From positions 62,001-126,000 of the forward strand of contig NZ_CAMFKO010000003.1 of the NCBI RefSeq assembly GCF_945957265.1: a stretch of DNA of 64,000 bases, given 5' to 3'. The position numbers and the translations under genes are program-made. This stretch comes from an uncultured Dechloromonas sp. GTDB lineage: Bacteria; Pseudomonadota; Gammaproteobacteria; Burkholderiales; Rhodocyclaceae. Under the pieces are notes generated by a model that saw only the letters and a program-made list of their open reading frames with translations, was not told the origin of the DNA and ran no database searches. Shown piece after piece: positions 31,412 to 40,824 of the stretch; positions within the stretch are counted from its first letter, which is position 1; every line of letters begins with the position of its first letter.

Positions 31412-31672
31412 TCAGCTTTCGAGCAGCGGCTTCAAGTTGCCGGCCGCATCGAGCGCATAGAGATCGTCACAGCCACCCACATGGGTATCGCCGATGAAGA
31501 TTTGCGGCACGGTACGCCGCTGGGTTTTCTGCATCATTTCATCGCGCCGCCCGGGATCGAGGTCGACACGCACTTCGTCGATCTCGCCCACCCCGCGCGC
31601 CTTGAGCAACTGCTTGGCGCGCACGCAATACGGGCAAACCGCCGTGGTGTACATCAGCACGCGCGCGTTCAT
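31412..31672 (-). CDS. grxC: Glutaredoxin 3
   Basis: Dithiol glutaredoxin (86 aa) uses glutathione to reduce disulfides. The active site CPYC is at residues 13-16, TVPQIFIG provides the cis-proline loop and GGCDDLYALD the glutathione-binding region. The ATG at 31672 overlaps the upstream rhodanese stop by 4 bp; longer upstream readings are in the wrong context. It lies between the rhodanese and secB genes. Confidence 0.95.
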   Translation of the reverse strand: MNARVLMYTTAVCPYCVRAKQLLKARGVGEIDEVRVDLDPGRRDEMMQKTQRRTVPQIFIGDTHVGGCDDLYALDAAGNLKPLLES

Positions 31673-32094
31673 TTCTTCTTGCCGCCCTTCTTGATCGGGT
31701 AGCCGGCGCCAACCCAGGCATCCACGCCGCCTGCCAGGTTGTAGAGCTTGTCGAAGCCGTGTTTCTTGAGTTCCCCGCAAGCCTTGCTCGAACGCATGCC
31801 GGCAGCGCAGCAGACGATGAGCGGCTTGTCCTTGAACTTCTCCAGCTCGGCAAGCCGTTCTGCCAGCTTGGCGACGGGGATATTGATCGCATCCGGCATA
31901 TGGCCGCCGGCAAATTCCTCGGCATCCCGCACGTCGATGATCCGCGCATCCTCGCGGTTGATCAGCTGGGTCGCCGCGCCCGGCGACACGCTGTTGCCGG
32001 ACTGGCGGGCGAAGGCCGGCCAGAGGAGGGACAAACCGCTGACCACGACCAGCGAAACGAGGAGGATGTTCTGGTTGATGAATTCCATCGGCAT
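31669..32094 (-). CDS. Membrane-anchored rhodanese-like sulfurtransferase
   Basis: This 141-aa protein has one N-terminal transmembrane helix (about residues 8-28) and a single rhodanese domain. The active-site cysteine loop is VCCAAGMRSSK (about residues 94-104), and the domain starts at INREDARIIDVRDAEEFAGGH. It resembles E. coli YibN, also next to grxC-secB. It lies 3 bp downstream of an ArsR-type regulator, which suggests persulfide handling under that regulator's control. Confidence 0.9.
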   Translation of the reverse strand: MPMEFINQNILLVSLVVVSGLSLLWPAFARQSGNSVSPGAATQLINREDARIIDVRDAEEFAGGHMPDAINIPVAKLAERLAELEKFKDKPLIVCCAAGMRSSKACGELKKHGFDKLYNLAGGVDAWVGAGYPIKKGGKKK

Positions 32095-32097
32095 GAC

Positions 32098-32415
32098 TTA
32101 GTTTCCCGTCCCGCAAAAGACTTCACGCATCATGCTGACCAGTTGCAGGGTACGCTGGTCGCCGACTCGGTAAAACACGCGGTTCGCGTCCTTGCGCGTC
32201 ACCAGCACCCCCTTCTCGCGCAGGATGGCGAGATGCTGGGAGATGTTGCTCTGCGAGGTGCCGACCGCATCGACGATTTCCTGCACGCAGGCTTCCTGCT
32301 CGCCCAGCACGCACAGAATCTTCAGGCGCAGGGGATGGGCGATCGATTTCAAGGCGCGCGCAGCCAACTCGATGTGTTCCTGCTTGTCGATCAGACTAAA
32401 GGACGGCGTTTCCAA
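32098..32415 (-). CDS. ArsR/SmtB family transcriptional regulator
   Basis: This 105-aa winged-helix repressor has the ArsR fold: ALKSIAHPLRLKILCVLGE, then the recognition helix TSQSNISQHLAILREKGVL and the wing VTRKDANRVFYRVGD. Its three cysteines are C35, C43 and C101; the C43/C101 pair recalls the two redox cysteines of the sulfide/persulfide sensors SqrR and BigR. No typical metal-site CxC in the recognition helix is seen. It heads a unit with rhodanese and glutaredoxin and is divergent from envC. Confidence 0.88.
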   Translation of the reverse strand: METPSFSLIDKQEHIELAARALKSIAHPLRLKILCVLGEQEACVQEIVDAVGTSQSNISQHLAILREKGVLVTRKDANRVFYRVGDQRTLQLVSMMREVFCGTGN

Positions 32416-32444
32416 GATAAAACCTCGTGAGCGGAGAAGGGCAC

Positions 32445-32450
32445 ATTATA
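32445..32450 (-). promoter_or_regulatory. Candidate -10 element of the ArsR-rhodanese-grxC unit
   Basis: A perfect TATAAT on the minus strand lies 30 bp before the arsR-type ATG, in an AT-rich stretch shared with the divergent envC gene. No strong -35 is seen, which would suit a regulated promoter. Confidence 0.4.
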
Positions 32451-32490
32451 AAATAGCGACTCCCGTTTAGCTTAATCGAAATCAATCTCA

Positions 32491-33903
32491 ATGTTTTCCG
32501 GAAAACCGCTGCTCGGCAAACACTTCCCTGCACGCCGCTGCATCGGGATGACGACGGCGTTGCTCGCCGCCCTGCTGGCCGCGACCGGCCCGGCATGCGC
32601 CAAGCCGCCGGCGGAGCGCAAGGCGGCCCCGGCCGCCGCACCGGAAATCGCCGAGAAGCAGGCCGATCTCGGCGAACTGCGCAGCCGCATCGACGGATTG
32701 CGCAAGGAACTCTCCAGCAGCGAGGAAAGCCGGGCCGACGCGGCTGACCGCCTGCGCGAATCCGAACGCCAGATATCCCGCCTGCAGCGCGAGCTGCACG
32801 AGCTCAACGAACAGCGCAGCCAGTCGCAGCGCAAGCTGAAGAACCTCGAACAGCAGTCCCAGGAACTGGGCGTCACGCTCGGCCAGCAACAGGCCCAGCT
32901 GGAAAAGCTGCTCTACAAGCAATATCTGCGCGGCACGCCCGACTCGCTGCAATTGATCCTGAACGGCGACGACCCGAACCAGATGGCCCGCGACCTGCAC
33001 TACCTGTCGGCCATCGCGCTGACCCGCGCCGAACTGATGGGCGAGATCAACGCCACGCTGGACAGGAAGAAAGCCCTGGCCGCCGACGCCAAGGAACGTT
33101 CGGCGGAACTGGCCGAGATCGAGGCCGAGCAGCAGAAGCGCCACGCCGAATTGCAGAAGCAGCGCGAGGAACGCAAGAACCTGTACGCGCAGATATCCAG
33201 CAAGGTGAATGCCCAGCGCAAGGAAATCGGCAACCTGCAACAGAACGAAAAGCGGCTGACCAACCTGATCGATCGCCTGTCCAAGATCCTGGCCGCGCAG
33301 GCAGCCCAAGCGGCCAAGGCCGCCAAGGCGGCCGAAGCGGCCCGGGCAGCCGAAGCGGCTCGCGCGGTAGCCCAACAGCAAAAGGAAAAGCACCGGCCAG
33401 CCGCCGCGGAGGAAAAAGAGGTCGCCCGCGCGCCCGCAGCCGTCGAACCTTCGCGCCCACGGCCGGTCGAAGCCGAGAACCGCTACGAACCGGTGGCCAA
33501 CGATGGCGCCTTTGCCCGGCAACGCGGCAACTTGCGCCTGCCGGTGCGCGGCGCCGTCTCGGGACGCTTCGGCACGCCCCGCGACGGCGGCGGCACCTGG
33601 CGCGGGCTGTTCATCAAGGCCGGGGCCGGCGGCGAGGTCAAGGCCATCGCCAGCGGGCGCGTGGTTTTCTCCGAATGGATGCGCGGCTTCGGCAACCTGC
33701 TGATTGTCGACCATGGCGACGCCTACCTGTCGATCTACGGCAACAACGAATCGCTGCTCAAGCAGGTCGGGCAGCACGTGAAAGGCGGAGAAACCGTGGC
33801 CACCGTGGGCAACAGCGGGGGCAACCCGGAATCCGGTTTATACTTTGAGCTCCGCCACCAGGGGCAACCGATCGACCCGATGAAATGGGCAAGTTTGAAA
33901 TGA
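32491..33903 (+). CDS. envC: EnvC-like murein hydrolase activator
   Basis: This 470-aa exported protein resembles EnvC, which activates cell-wall amidases at the division site. An N-terminal signal region (to about residue 38) is followed by a long coiled coil (about 50-295), an Ala-rich linker and a LytM/M23 domain (about 345-468). The LytM metal ligands are degenerate: TWRGLFIKAG replaces the usual HxGxD segment, as in E. coli EnvC, so it is probably not itself a hydrolase. An ATG at 32548 is a possible start. Its stop overlaps the ctpA start. Confidence 0.9.
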   Translation: MFSGKPLLGKHFPARRCIGMTTALLAALLAATGPACAKPPAERKAAPAAAPEIAEKQADLGELRSRIDGLRKELSSSEESRADAADRLRESERQISRLQRELHELNEQRSQSQRKLKNLEQQSQELGVTLGQQQAQLEKLLYKQYLRGTPDSLQLILNGDDPNQMARDLHYLSAIALTRAELMGEINATLDRKKALAADAKERSAELAEIEAEQQKRHAELQKQREERKNLYAQISSKVNAQRKEIGNLQQNEKRLTNLIDRLSKILAAQAAQAAKAAKAAEAARAAEAARAVAQQQKEKHRPAAAEEKEVARAPAAVEPSRPRPVEAENRYEPVANDGAFARQRGNLRLPVRGAVSGRFGTPRDGGGTWRGLFIKAGAGGEVKAIASGRVVFSEWMRGFGNLLIVDHGDAYLSIYGNNESLLKQVGQHVKGGETVATVGNSGGNPESGLYFELRHQGQPIDPMKWASLK

Positions 33904-35324
33904 GCAAAGCGAAAACTATCAGTCTGACCGTCGGCGCCTTCGTCGCCGGAGCCCTCATCAGCCTTCACATCCCGGCACTGGCCGAAAAGGAAGCGAAGCC
34001 GGGCCTCCCCATCGACGAACTGCGTACTTTCGCCGAGGTGTACAGCGCCATCAAGCAGGGCTATGTCGAGCCGGTCGAAGACAAGAAGATGATCACCAAT
34101 GCCATTTCCGGCATGCTCTCCAACCTCGACCCCCATTCGACCTATCTCGACGCCGACGCCTTCAAGGACCTGCAGGTCGGCACCCAGGGCGAGTTCGGTG
34201 GCCTGGGCATCGAGGTCGGCATGGAGGACGGACTGGTCAAGGTCGTATCCCCGATTGAGGACACCCCGGCCTACCGTGCCGGCGTCAAGGCCGGCGACCT
34301 GATCTTCAAGCTCGACGAAACGCCGGTCAAGGGCCTGACCCTGTCCGAAGCCGTCAAGAAGATGCGCGGCAAGCCGAAGACGCCGATCAAGCTGTCGATC
34401 ATCCGCAAGGGCGAAAACAAGCCCATCGAACTGACTCTGGTCCGCGAAGTGATCAAGGTGCAAAGCGTCAAATCCAAGCTCGTCGAGTCGGGCTACGGCT
34501 GGGTCCGCATCACCCAGTTCCAGGAAAACACGATCGCCGAACTGGCCAAGCATGTCGCCGGCCTGTACAAGGATGGCACCAAGCTGAACGGCCTCGTGCT
34601 CGACCTGCGCAACGACCCGGGCGGCCTGCTTCATGGCGCCATCGGCGTTTCCGCCGCCTTCCTGCCGCCGGACGTCAAGGTGGTGTCGACTGACGGCCGC
34701 ACCGAGGACGCCAAGCAGGAATTCAAGGCCCGCACCCAGGATTACCAGCGCGGCACCAAGGAAGACCCGCTCAAGCTCCTGCCGGTCGAAGCCAAGAACG
34801 TGCCGATGGTCGTGCTGGTCAACGGCGGCTCGGCCTCGGCATCGGAAATCGTCGCCGGCGCCCTGCAGGATCACAAGCGCGCCATCGTCGTCGGCACCCA
34901 GACCTTCGGCAAGGGCTCCGTGCAGTCGGTATTGCCGCTGCCCGGCAACACGGCCATCAAGCTGACCACCGCCCGTTACTACACGCCGTCCGGGCGCTCC
35001 ATCCAGGCCAAGGGCATCACCCCGGACATCGTCGTCGAAGAGAGCGCCAACGGCAGCGGCGCCGCTTCGGCCATGCGCATCCGCGAAGCCGATCTCGACC
35101 GCCACCTGAACAACGACCGCGAGAAGGAAGCGCCCAAGGCCGACCCGAAACCGCAAGCCAAGACACCGGCCAAAACGGGCAAGGACAAGGAAAAAGGCGG
35201 CAAGGACGAGGCCGAGGACGATCTGCCGCCGCGCCTCGAATATGCCTCCAAGACCGACTACCAATTCCAGCAGGCGCTGAATCTTCTCAAGGGCCTGCAG
35301 ATCATGCAGAATAAGGCGCAGTAA
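33900..35324 (+). CDS. C-terminal processing peptidase (S41 family)
   Basis: This 474-aa periplasmic serine protease is of the CtpA/Prc type. A signal anchor (about residues 7-30) precedes a PDZ domain (about 85-165, with GEFGGLGIEVG) and the S41 catalytic domain. The catalytic serine is in GGSASASEIVAGAL (about residue 313) and the lysine in TFGKGSVQ (about residue 338). A Lys/Glu/Pro-rich tail precedes a last conserved helix. The ATG overlaps the envC stop (ATGA), the common envC-ctpA arrangement. Confidence 0.94.
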   Translation: MSKAKTISLTVGAFVAGALISLHIPALAEKEAKPGLPIDELRTFAEVYSAIKQGYVEPVEDKKMITNAISGMLSNLDPHSTYLDADAFKDLQVGTQGEFGGLGIEVGMEDGLVKVVSPIEDTPAYRAGVKAGDLIFKLDETPVKGLTLSEAVKKMRGKPKTPIKLSIIRKGENKPIELTLVREVIKVQSVKSKLVESGYGWVRITQFQENTIAELAKHVAGLYKDGTKLNGLVLDLRNDPGGLLHGAIGVSAAFLPPDVKVVSTDGRTEDAKQEFKARTQDYQRGTKEDPLKLLPVEAKNVPMVVLVNGGSASASEIVAGALQDHKRAIVVGTQTFGKGSVQSVLPLPGNTAIKLTTARYYTPSGRSIQAKGITPDIVVEESANGSGAASAMRIREADLDRHLNNDREKEAPKADPKPQAKTPAKTGKDKEKGGKDEAEDDLPPRLEYASKTDYQFQQALNLLKGLQIMQNKAQ

Positions 35325-35346
35325 AACTCACCGATCGGGAGGGAAC

Positions 35347-35748
35347 ATGCCAGGAACTGACCTCAAGAAGAAACGGGAAATCCTGTTCTCCAAGTTCCCC
35401 CCCGGCCAGGTCCCCGAGGCGGCAGATGACCTGCAGCGCCTCGAGGCCCTGGAGGTTCAGCGCAAGCACGAGGAGCGCGCCCTCGGCGTCAGCTACGACC
35501 TGCAGCTGCACACCCTGCGCGAGCTCGACGATCACCTGGTCGACAAAGGCTACCACCTCGACAACACGCTGCTCACCAAGCTCACCCGTGCCCTGATCTA
35601 TTACATCGAAGACACCCAGCTGCACAACATGGACGCCCCGGAGCGCCGCCTGAAGCGCTCCTCGCAGGAAGCCTACGTCCAGGCCTGGGAGCACCACCCG
35701 CACGGCGACCACGACGACACCCCGCCGGAGTGGCGCGAATACAAGTAG
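35347..35748 (+). CDS. Conserved hypothetical protein (133 aa)
   Basis: I do not recognise a named domain. The protein is soluble, strongly charged and mostly helical by eye, with no signal peptide or membrane segment. GGGAGGGAAC before the ATG gives a good ribosome site, and codon use matches the host genes around it. It follows the S41 peptidase by 22 bp and may be cotranscribed. The tail is rich in His and Asp (EHHPHGDHDDTPPEW), which could bind metal, but that is speculation. Confidence 0.75.
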   Translation: MPGTDLKKKREILFSKFPPGQVPEAADDLQRLEALEVQRKHEERALGVSYDLQLHTLRELDDHLVDKGYHLDNTLLTKLTRALIYYIEDTQLHNMDAPERRLKRSSQEAYVQAWEHHPHGDHDDTPPEWREYK

Positions 35749-35824
35749 TTGTTAGTCGAGAGGAGGGAGTCGTTAGCAAGAAACACTGCCGACTAGCGAC
35801 TAACAACTGACAACTAACGACTAC
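35746..35824. repeat. Intergenic inverted repeat of the GTTAGTCG family
   Basis: GTTGTTAGTCG (35748-35758) pairs perfectly with CGACTAACAAC (35797-35807), and further CGACTAGCGAC, CAACTAACGAC words continue up to the moeB-like start. A transcript would fold into a long hairpin between the two genes. Related copies lie at 20617 and 38118. Confidence 0.6.
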
Positions 35825-36652
35825 ATGACTGACGACCAGCTACTCCGCTATAGCCGCCACATCCTGCTGGACGCCCTGGGCATCGAAGGCCAGGAACGCA
35901 TCCTGGCCACCCACGCGCTGATCGTCGGCGCCGGCGGCCTGGGCTCGCCGGCCGCGCTCTACCTGGCTTCCGCCGGGATCGGCAGGATCACGCTGGTCGA
36001 TGACGACAGCGTCGACTTCACCAACCTGCAGCGGCAGATCCTGCATACCCAGGCCCGCGTCGGCATGGCCAAGGCCGAATCCGGCAAACAGGCCCTGCAG
36101 GCGATCAATCCGGAAATCGATGTCGTTCCGCTACAGCGCCGCCTGTCCGGCGAAGCGCTCGATGCGCTGGTCGCCACGGCCGACATCGTGCTCGACTGCA
36201 CCGACAACTTCGCGACGCGGCATGCCATCAACCGCGCCTGCGTGCACCACCGGAAGCCGCTGGTCTCCGGCGCCGCCATCCGCTTCGACGGCCAGATCAG
36301 CGTCTACGACCTGCGCCGCGACGACTCGCCGTGCTACCACTGCCTGTTTCCGGAAGGCGAGGACGTCGAGGAGGTACGCTGCGCGGTGATGGGCGTCTTT
36401 GCCCCGCTGACCGGCATCGTCGGCACCATGCAGGCCGCCGAGGCGCTCAAGCTGGCGGCCGGTATCGGCGAATCGCTGAGCGGCCGGCTGTTGCTGCTCG
36501 ATGCGCTGGACATGGAATGGCGCACCGTCCGTTTCAAGCAGGACGCCGGCTGTACTGTCTGCGGACCTAGCGGAAACGTGCGATCAGGCGAATATCTTCG
36601 CCAACCTGGCGCAGATCGCGAATCTGCAGACGGCGCTTGCCGTCTAGCGTAG
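35825..36652 (+). CDS. moeB: MoeB/ThiF family adenylyltransferase
   Basis: This 275-aa E1-like enzyme adenylates the C-terminus of a small sulfur carrier (MoaD or ThiS). The nucleotide-binding GAGGLGSPAALYLASAG lies at about residues 38-54, and DDSVDFTNLQRQ, the LDCTDNFATR segment, and two zinc CxxC pairs (CYHC and CTVC) follow. MoeB and ThiF cannot be told apart by eye. The last ~25 residues after CTVCGPSG are unusual and overlap the 3' end of the convergent ribD by 86 bp. Confidence 0.9.
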   Translation: MTDDQLLRYSRHILLDALGIEGQERILATHALIVGAGGLGSPAALYLASAGIGRITLVDDDSVDFTNLQRQILHTQARVGMAKAESGKQALQAINPEIDVVPLQRRLSGEALDALVATADIVLDCTDNFATRHAINRACVHHRKPLVSGAAIRFDGQISVYDLRRDDSPCYHCLFPEGEDVEEVRCAVMGVFAPLTGIVGTMQAAEALKLAAGIGESLSGRLLLLDALDMEWRTVRFKQDAGCTVCGPSGNVRSGEYLRQPGADRESADGACRLA

Positions 36653-37655
36653 CCAGTTCGGGCAGGTTGAACAGGCCGCTGGCCTCGTGGCCGATCAGGC
36701 ACGGGGCGAGGTAAAGCAGCAGTTCGTCGACCAGGCCTTCGCGCAGCAACGAGCCGTTGAGCTTGAAGCCGGCCTCGGCGTGCACCTCGTTGATGCCGCG
36801 CCGGGCAAGCGCCTCGAGCAAGGCGGCCAGATCGACCTTGCCGGAGGGATTGGGCAGGATCAGTACCTCGGCCCCAAGCGCGCGCAAGGCCTCGATTCGC
36901 ACGGCATCGTCGACCGCCCCGGCGATCAGCGTCGGTCCGTCCTGCAGGATACAGGCGTCGAGCGGCGTCTCCAGCTTACTGTCGACCACCACGCGCAAGG
37001 GCTGACGAGTGGTTTCGACATCGCGGACATTAAGTTGCGGATTGTCGTCGCGTACTGTGCCGATACCGGTCAGGATGGCACAGGCCCGCGCCCGCCAGGC
37101 ATGGCCGTCGCGCCGCGCCTGCGGGCCGGTGATCCACTGGCTGACACCGTTGTTCAGCGCCGTCTTGCCATCCAGGCTGGCTGCCGCCTTCAGGCGCAGC
37201 CACGGACGGCCGCGCGTCATGCGCGAGACGAAACCGATATTCAGTTCGCGCGCCTCGTTTTCCAGCAGGCCGCTCGCCGTGGCTATGCCGGCCGCCTGCA
37301 ACAGGGCCAGGCCCTTGCCGGCGACCAGCGGATTGGGGTCGCTCATCGCCGCAACGACGCGCGAGACGCCGGCGGCAATCAGCGCCTCGGCGCAAGGCGG
37401 CGTGCGGCCATGATGGCTGCACGGCTCCAGCGTCACGTAGGCAGTCGCCCCTCGTGCCTTGTCGCCGGCCGCGCGCAGGGCATGGACTTCGGCATGCGGC
37501 TCGCCGGCCTTCTCGTGCCAGCCTTCGCCGACGATTTCGCCGTCACGGACCAGCACGCACCCAACCCGCGGATTGGGCGACGTCGTCCACAGGCCGCGCT
37601 CGGCGAGTTGCAGGGCGCGGGCCATCATGCCGTGATCGACGGCGGAAAAACTCAT
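36567..37655 (-). CDS. ribD: Bifunctional riboflavin biosynthesis deaminase/reductase RibD
   Basis: RibD (362 aa) deaminates and then reduces the pyrimidine intermediate of riboflavin synthesis. The deaminase domain (about residues 6-125) has the zinc motifs HAEVHAL and [11 protein letters not shown]. The reductase domain (about 145-360) has [17 protein letters not shown] and [22 protein letters not shown]. The ATG at 37655 overlaps the nrdR stop by 4 bp. nrdR-ribD is a very common proteobacterial pair. Confidence 0.96.
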   Translation of the reverse strand: MSFSAVDHGMMARALQLAERGLWTTSPNPRVGCVLVRDGEIVGEGWHEKAGEPHAEVHALRAAGDKARGATAYVTLEPCSHHGRTPPCAEALIAAGVSRVVAAMSDPNPLVAGKGLALLQAAGIATASGLLENEARELNIGFVSRMTRGRPWLRLKAAASLDGKTALNNGVSQWITGPQARRDGHAWRARACAILTGIGTVRDDNPQLNVRDVETTRQPLRVVVDSKLETPLDACILQDGPTLIAGAVDDAVRIEALRALGAEVLILPNPSGKVDLAALLEALARRGINEVHAEAGFKLNGSLLREGLVDELLLYLAPCLIGHEASGLFNLPELATLDGKRRLQIRDLRQVGEDIRLIARFR

Positions 37656-38116
37656 TTTTTCTTGGCGGCGGGGGAAACTTCGCGGATGGCGCGGGAGAAG
37701 GCATCCACGTCTTCGAAGTTGCGATAGACCGAGGCAAAGCGGATATAGGCCACCTTGTCGAGTTTCTTCAGTTCGCGCATGACCAGTTCGCCCAGTTGCT
37801 GCGTCGTCACTTCGCGTTCGCCGGCCGACAGCAGGCGCTCTTCGATATCCGCCACGGCCGCATCGACCGCCTCGATCGACACCGGGCGCTTGCGCAGCGC
37901 CAGCTCCAGGCTGGCACGCAACTTCTCGCGCCGGAATTCGGTGCGCAGGCCATTTTTCTTGACCACCTGCGGCAACTGGATTTCCGCACGCTCGTAGGTG
38001 GTGAAGCGCTTGTCGCAGGCATTGCACTTCCGGCGGCGGCGGACGACGTCACCCTCGTCGTTCAGACGGGTATCGGCAACCGCCGTATCTTCCGCGCCGC
38101 AGAAAGGACATTTCAT
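37652..38116 (-). CDS. nrdR: Transcriptional repressor NrdR
   Basis: NrdR (154 aa) represses ribonucleotide reductase genes in response to bound ATP/dATP. The N-terminal zinc ribbon is [17 protein letters not shown] followed by CNACDKRF. An ATP-cone covers about residues 49-139. It overlaps ribD by 4 bp and lies downstream of glyA, separated by a repeat-containing gap. Confidence 0.97.
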   Translation of the reverse strand: MKCPFCGAEDTAVADTRLNDEGDVVRRRRKCNACDKRFTTYERAEIQLPQVVKKNGLRTEFRREKLRASLELALRKRPVSIEAVDAAVADIEERLLSAGEREVTTQQLGELVMRELKKLDKVAYIRFASVYRNFEDVDAFSRAIREVSPAAKKK

Positions 38117-38117
38117 G

Positions 38118-38172
38118 ATTAGCTGTCAGTTGCTGGTGTTAGTCGCTAGCAACAACTGACTAGCGACCAACA
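38118..38172. repeat. Intergenic inverted repeat of the GTTAGTCGCTAG family
   Basis: GTTAGTCGCTAG (38138-38149) and CTAGCGACCAAC (38160-38171) form a 12-bp hairpin with one G-T pair and a 10-nt loop. It fills the gap between glyA and nrdR. The same words occur at 35746-35824 and 20617-20649. Confidence 0.6.
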
Positions 38173-38178
38173 ACCAGA

Positions 38179-39429
38179 TTACGCGCCGTAGACCGGGAAG
38201 CGCTTGCACAGGGCGGAAACCTTCTCGCGCACCGTGGCGGCAACGGCCTCGTCGTTCGGGGCGTCGAGCACGTCGGCCACCAGGTGGGCGATCTGCTCGG
38301 CCTCGATCTCGGTGAAGCCGCGGGTGGTCATGGCCGGCGAGCCGATGCGGATGCCGGAGGTGACGAAAGGCTTCTGCGGGTCGTTCGGGATGCCGTTCTT
38401 GTTGACCGTGATGTGGGCACGGCCGAGAGCGGCTTCGGCATCCTTGCCGGTGATGTTCTTGGCGCGCAGGTCGACCAGGAAGACGTGGCTTTCGGTACGG
38501 CCGGACACGATGCGCAGGCCGCGCTCCTCGCCCAGCACGCGGGCCATGACACGGGCGTTGTTGACCACCTGCTCCTGGTAGTTGCGGAACTCGGGGGTTG
38601 CGGCTTCCTTGAAGGCCACGGCCTTGGCGGCGATGACGTGCATCAGCGGGCCGCCTTGCAGGCCCGGGAAGATGGCGGAGTTGAGGGCCTTCTCGTGCTC
38701 GGCCTTCATCAGGATCACGCCGCCGCGCGGGCCGCGCAGGGTCTTGTGCGTGGTCGAGGTGACGACGTCGGCGAAGGGCACCGGGTTCGGGTAGAAGCCG
38801 GCGGCGATCAGGCCGGCGTAGTGGGCCATGTCGACCCAGAAGATGGCGCCGACTTCCTTGGCGATCTTGGCGAAGCGCTCGAAGTCGATGCGCAGGGCGT
38901 AGGCGGAGGCGCCGGCGACGATGATCTTCGGCTTGTGCTCGCGGGCCAGCGCTTCCATCTTGTCGTAGTCGATCTCTTCCTTCTCGTTCAGGCCGTAGGA
39001 AACGACGTTGAACCACTTGCCGGACATGTTGAGCGCCATGCCGTGGGTCAGGTGGCCGCCTTCGGCCAGGCTCATGCCCATGATGGTGTCGCCCGGCTTG
39101 GCGAAGGCCATCAGCACGGCCTGGTTGGCCTGCGAACCGGAGTTCGGCTGGACGTTGGCGGCTTCGGCGCCGAACAGCTTCTTCAGGCGGTCGATGGCGA
39201 TCTGCTCGGCGACGTCGACGTGCTCGCAGCCGCCGTAGTAGCGCTTGCCCGGGTAGCCTTCGGCGTACTTGTTGGTCAGCTGGGAGCCCTGGGCTTCCAT
39301 GACAGCCTTGCTGACGTAGTTTTCGGACGCGATCAGTTCGATGTGCTCTTCCTGACGCTGGTTCTCGGCTTCGATCGCCTTCCAGAGTTCGGAGTCAACT
39401 TTTGCCAGGGTGTCTTTCGCGGAAAACAT
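38179..39429 (-). CDS. glyA: Serine hydroxymethyltransferase
   Basis: GlyA (416 aa) interconverts serine and glycine with tetrahydrofolate and supplies one-carbon units, including the methylene group used by thymidylate synthase. The PLP lysine is in [13 protein letters not shown] (about residue 229). Other landmarks are [34 protein letters not shown] and [17 protein letters not shown] sequence. Length is normal. Confidence 0.98.
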   Translation of the reverse strand: MFSAKDTLAKVDSELWKAIEAENQRQEEHIELIASENYVSKAVMEAQGSQLTNKYAEGYPGKRYYGGCEHVDVAEQIAIDRLKKLFGAEAANVQPNSGSQANQAVLMAFAKPGDTIMGMSLAEGGHLTHGMALNMSGKWFNVVSYGLNEKEEIDYDKMEALAREHKPKIIVAGASAYALRIDFERFAKIAKEVGAIFWVDMAHYAGLIAAGFYPNPVPFADVVTSTTHKTLRGPRGGVILMKAEHEKALNSAIFPGLQGGPLMHVIAAKAVAFKEAATPEFRNYQEQVVNNARVMARVLGEERGLRIVSGRTESHVFLVDLRAKNITGKDAEAALGRAHITVNKNGIPNDPQKPFVTSGIRIGSPAMTTRGFTEIEAEQIAHLVADVLDAPNDEAVAATVREKVSALCKRFPVYGA

Positions 39430-39471
39430 GGGGATAGCCTCAAGCCATTGAAGAAAAGGGGGAAGATTTTA

Positions 39472-40128
39472 TCACGAAGGCAGTTCGTCAAGGGCGCCCG
39501 GCTCCAGATGCTCGGTTTCGCCCCAGGTGTCGAGATGCCAGCGGCCGTCAACGACGGAAATCCAGTTGATGCCGGCATTGGGAATCAGGAAGTCGCGCGG
39601 CATTTCGAGCGGGTTGCCGCGCACGAAACGGTTGATGACATCGAGCACGCCGCCATGCAGCACGATCGCCACGCTCTGGCCCGGATGGGCGGCGGCGATT
39701 TCCTCCAGCTTGCCGGTCACCCGGGCGAACATCGCCGTCAGGCTCTCGCCGTTCTCGAAGGCATACTCGGCGTTGCGCCCTTCGAAGGCGCCATAGCCAT
39801 CGGGATAGCGCGCCCGCGCTTCGTCGTAGGTCAGCCCTTCGAACACGCCGTAGCGCCGCTCGCGCATTTCGGGAGCCGCTTTGGGCGACAGGCCGATTTC
39901 CGCGCCGATGGACTCGGCGGTGGTCCACGCCCGCTTCAGGTCGCTGCTGTAGAGCGCCGCGATGCCCGCCTGTTTCAGCCATCGACCGGCGGCGGCGGCC
40001 TGGCGGCGCCCCGTTTCGTTGAGACCGATGTCGATCTGCCCCTGAATGCGGCGCTCCGCGTTCCATTCGGTTTCGCCGTGGCGCACCAGGCAGATGCGGG
40101 TAAGCCGGGTTGTAGGGATTTCCACCAT
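39472..40128 (-). CDS. Histidine phosphatase family protein (phosphoglycerate mutase-like)
   Basis: This 218-aa enzyme of the histidine phosphatase superfamily has the phosphohistidine motif LVRHGETEWN (about residues 13-22). The second histidine is in VLHGGVLDV (about residue 157), with the acid in RERRYGVFEGL. The substrate may be a small phosphoester or an alpha-ribazole phosphate; the sequence alone does not decide. ATG 40128 (MVEIPTTRL) is chosen over a distal in-frame one. It is divergent from the TRAP genes. Confidence 0.88.
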   Translation of the reverse strand: MVEIPTTRLTRICLVRHGETEWNAERRIQGQIDIGLNETGRRQAAAAGRWLKQAGIAALYSSDLKRAWTTAESIGAEIGLSPKAAPEMRERRYGVFEGLTYDEARARYPDGYGAFEGRNAEYAFENGESLTAMFARVTGKLEEIAAAHPGQSVAIVLHGGVLDVINRFVRGNPLEMPRDFLIPNAGINWISVVDGRWHLDTWGETEHLEPGALDELPS

Positions 40129-40230
40129 GTTCCGCCTATGACCTTCGCTGTAAATTTGGCCCACTGGGATTTCCATTAACCCCGACCATTTCAAGAAGTC
40201 GGGAATTTTATCAACCGAGGAGGAATTTTC

Positions 40231-40824
40231 GTGACCCTTCTGCTCAAGCTCTCGCAACTGATCGACTGGATCAGCGAGCGAGTCGGCAAAGGCGCGTTCT
40301 GGCTGATACTGCTCATGACCGTGATCAGTGCAGGCAATGCCGTGGTGCGCTTTGTGTTCAACTACAGTTCCAACGGGCTACTGGAAATTCAATGGTACCT
40401 GTTCGCCGCCGTTTTTCTGCTGTGCTCGCCTTACACGCTGCAAAAGAACGAGCACGTGCGCATCGACGTCCTGTCCGGCAAGCTCTCGCCGCGCGGCCTG
40501 GCCGTGATCGACATCATCGGCACCCTCTTCTTCCTGCTGCCGATGGTCGTGCTGGTGCTCTACCTCTCGATCCCGCTGGTTGCCGACTCCTTTCACATCA
40601 ATGAAATGTCGGCCAACGCCGGCGGCCTGATCCGCTGGCCGGTCAAGATCATGCTGCCGATCGGCTTCACGCTGCTCGCCCTGCAAGGCATTTCCGAACT
40701 GATCAAGCGCATCGCCTTCCTGCAAGGCCGGATCGACGACCCGAACAGCAAGCCCAAGGGCCCGAGCGCCGAAGAAGAACTGGCCGCCGCCATTGCCGCC
40801 ACCAAAGCACAGGAGGCCAAATAA
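40231..40824 (+). CDS. TRAP transporter small permease (DctQ family)
   Basis: DctQ-type subunit (197 aa) with four predicted transmembrane helices and the family segment NAVVRFVFNYSSNGLLEIQWYLF (second helix region). It pairs with the large permease in sodium-driven uptake of organic acids. It starts with GTG at 40231 behind an excellent GAGGAGGAA site. Its stop overlaps the next start as TAATG, so the two are translationally coupled. Confidence 0.92.
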   Translation: MTLLLKLSQLIDWISERVGKGAFWLILLMTVISAGNAVVRFVFNYSSNGLLEIQWYLFAAVFLLCSPYTLQKNEHVRIDVLSGKLSPRGLAVIDIIGTLFFLLPMVVLVLYLSIPLVADSFHINEMSANAGGLIRWPVKIMLPIGFTLLALQGISELIKRIAFLQGRIDDPNSKPKGPSAEEELAAAIAATKAQEAK

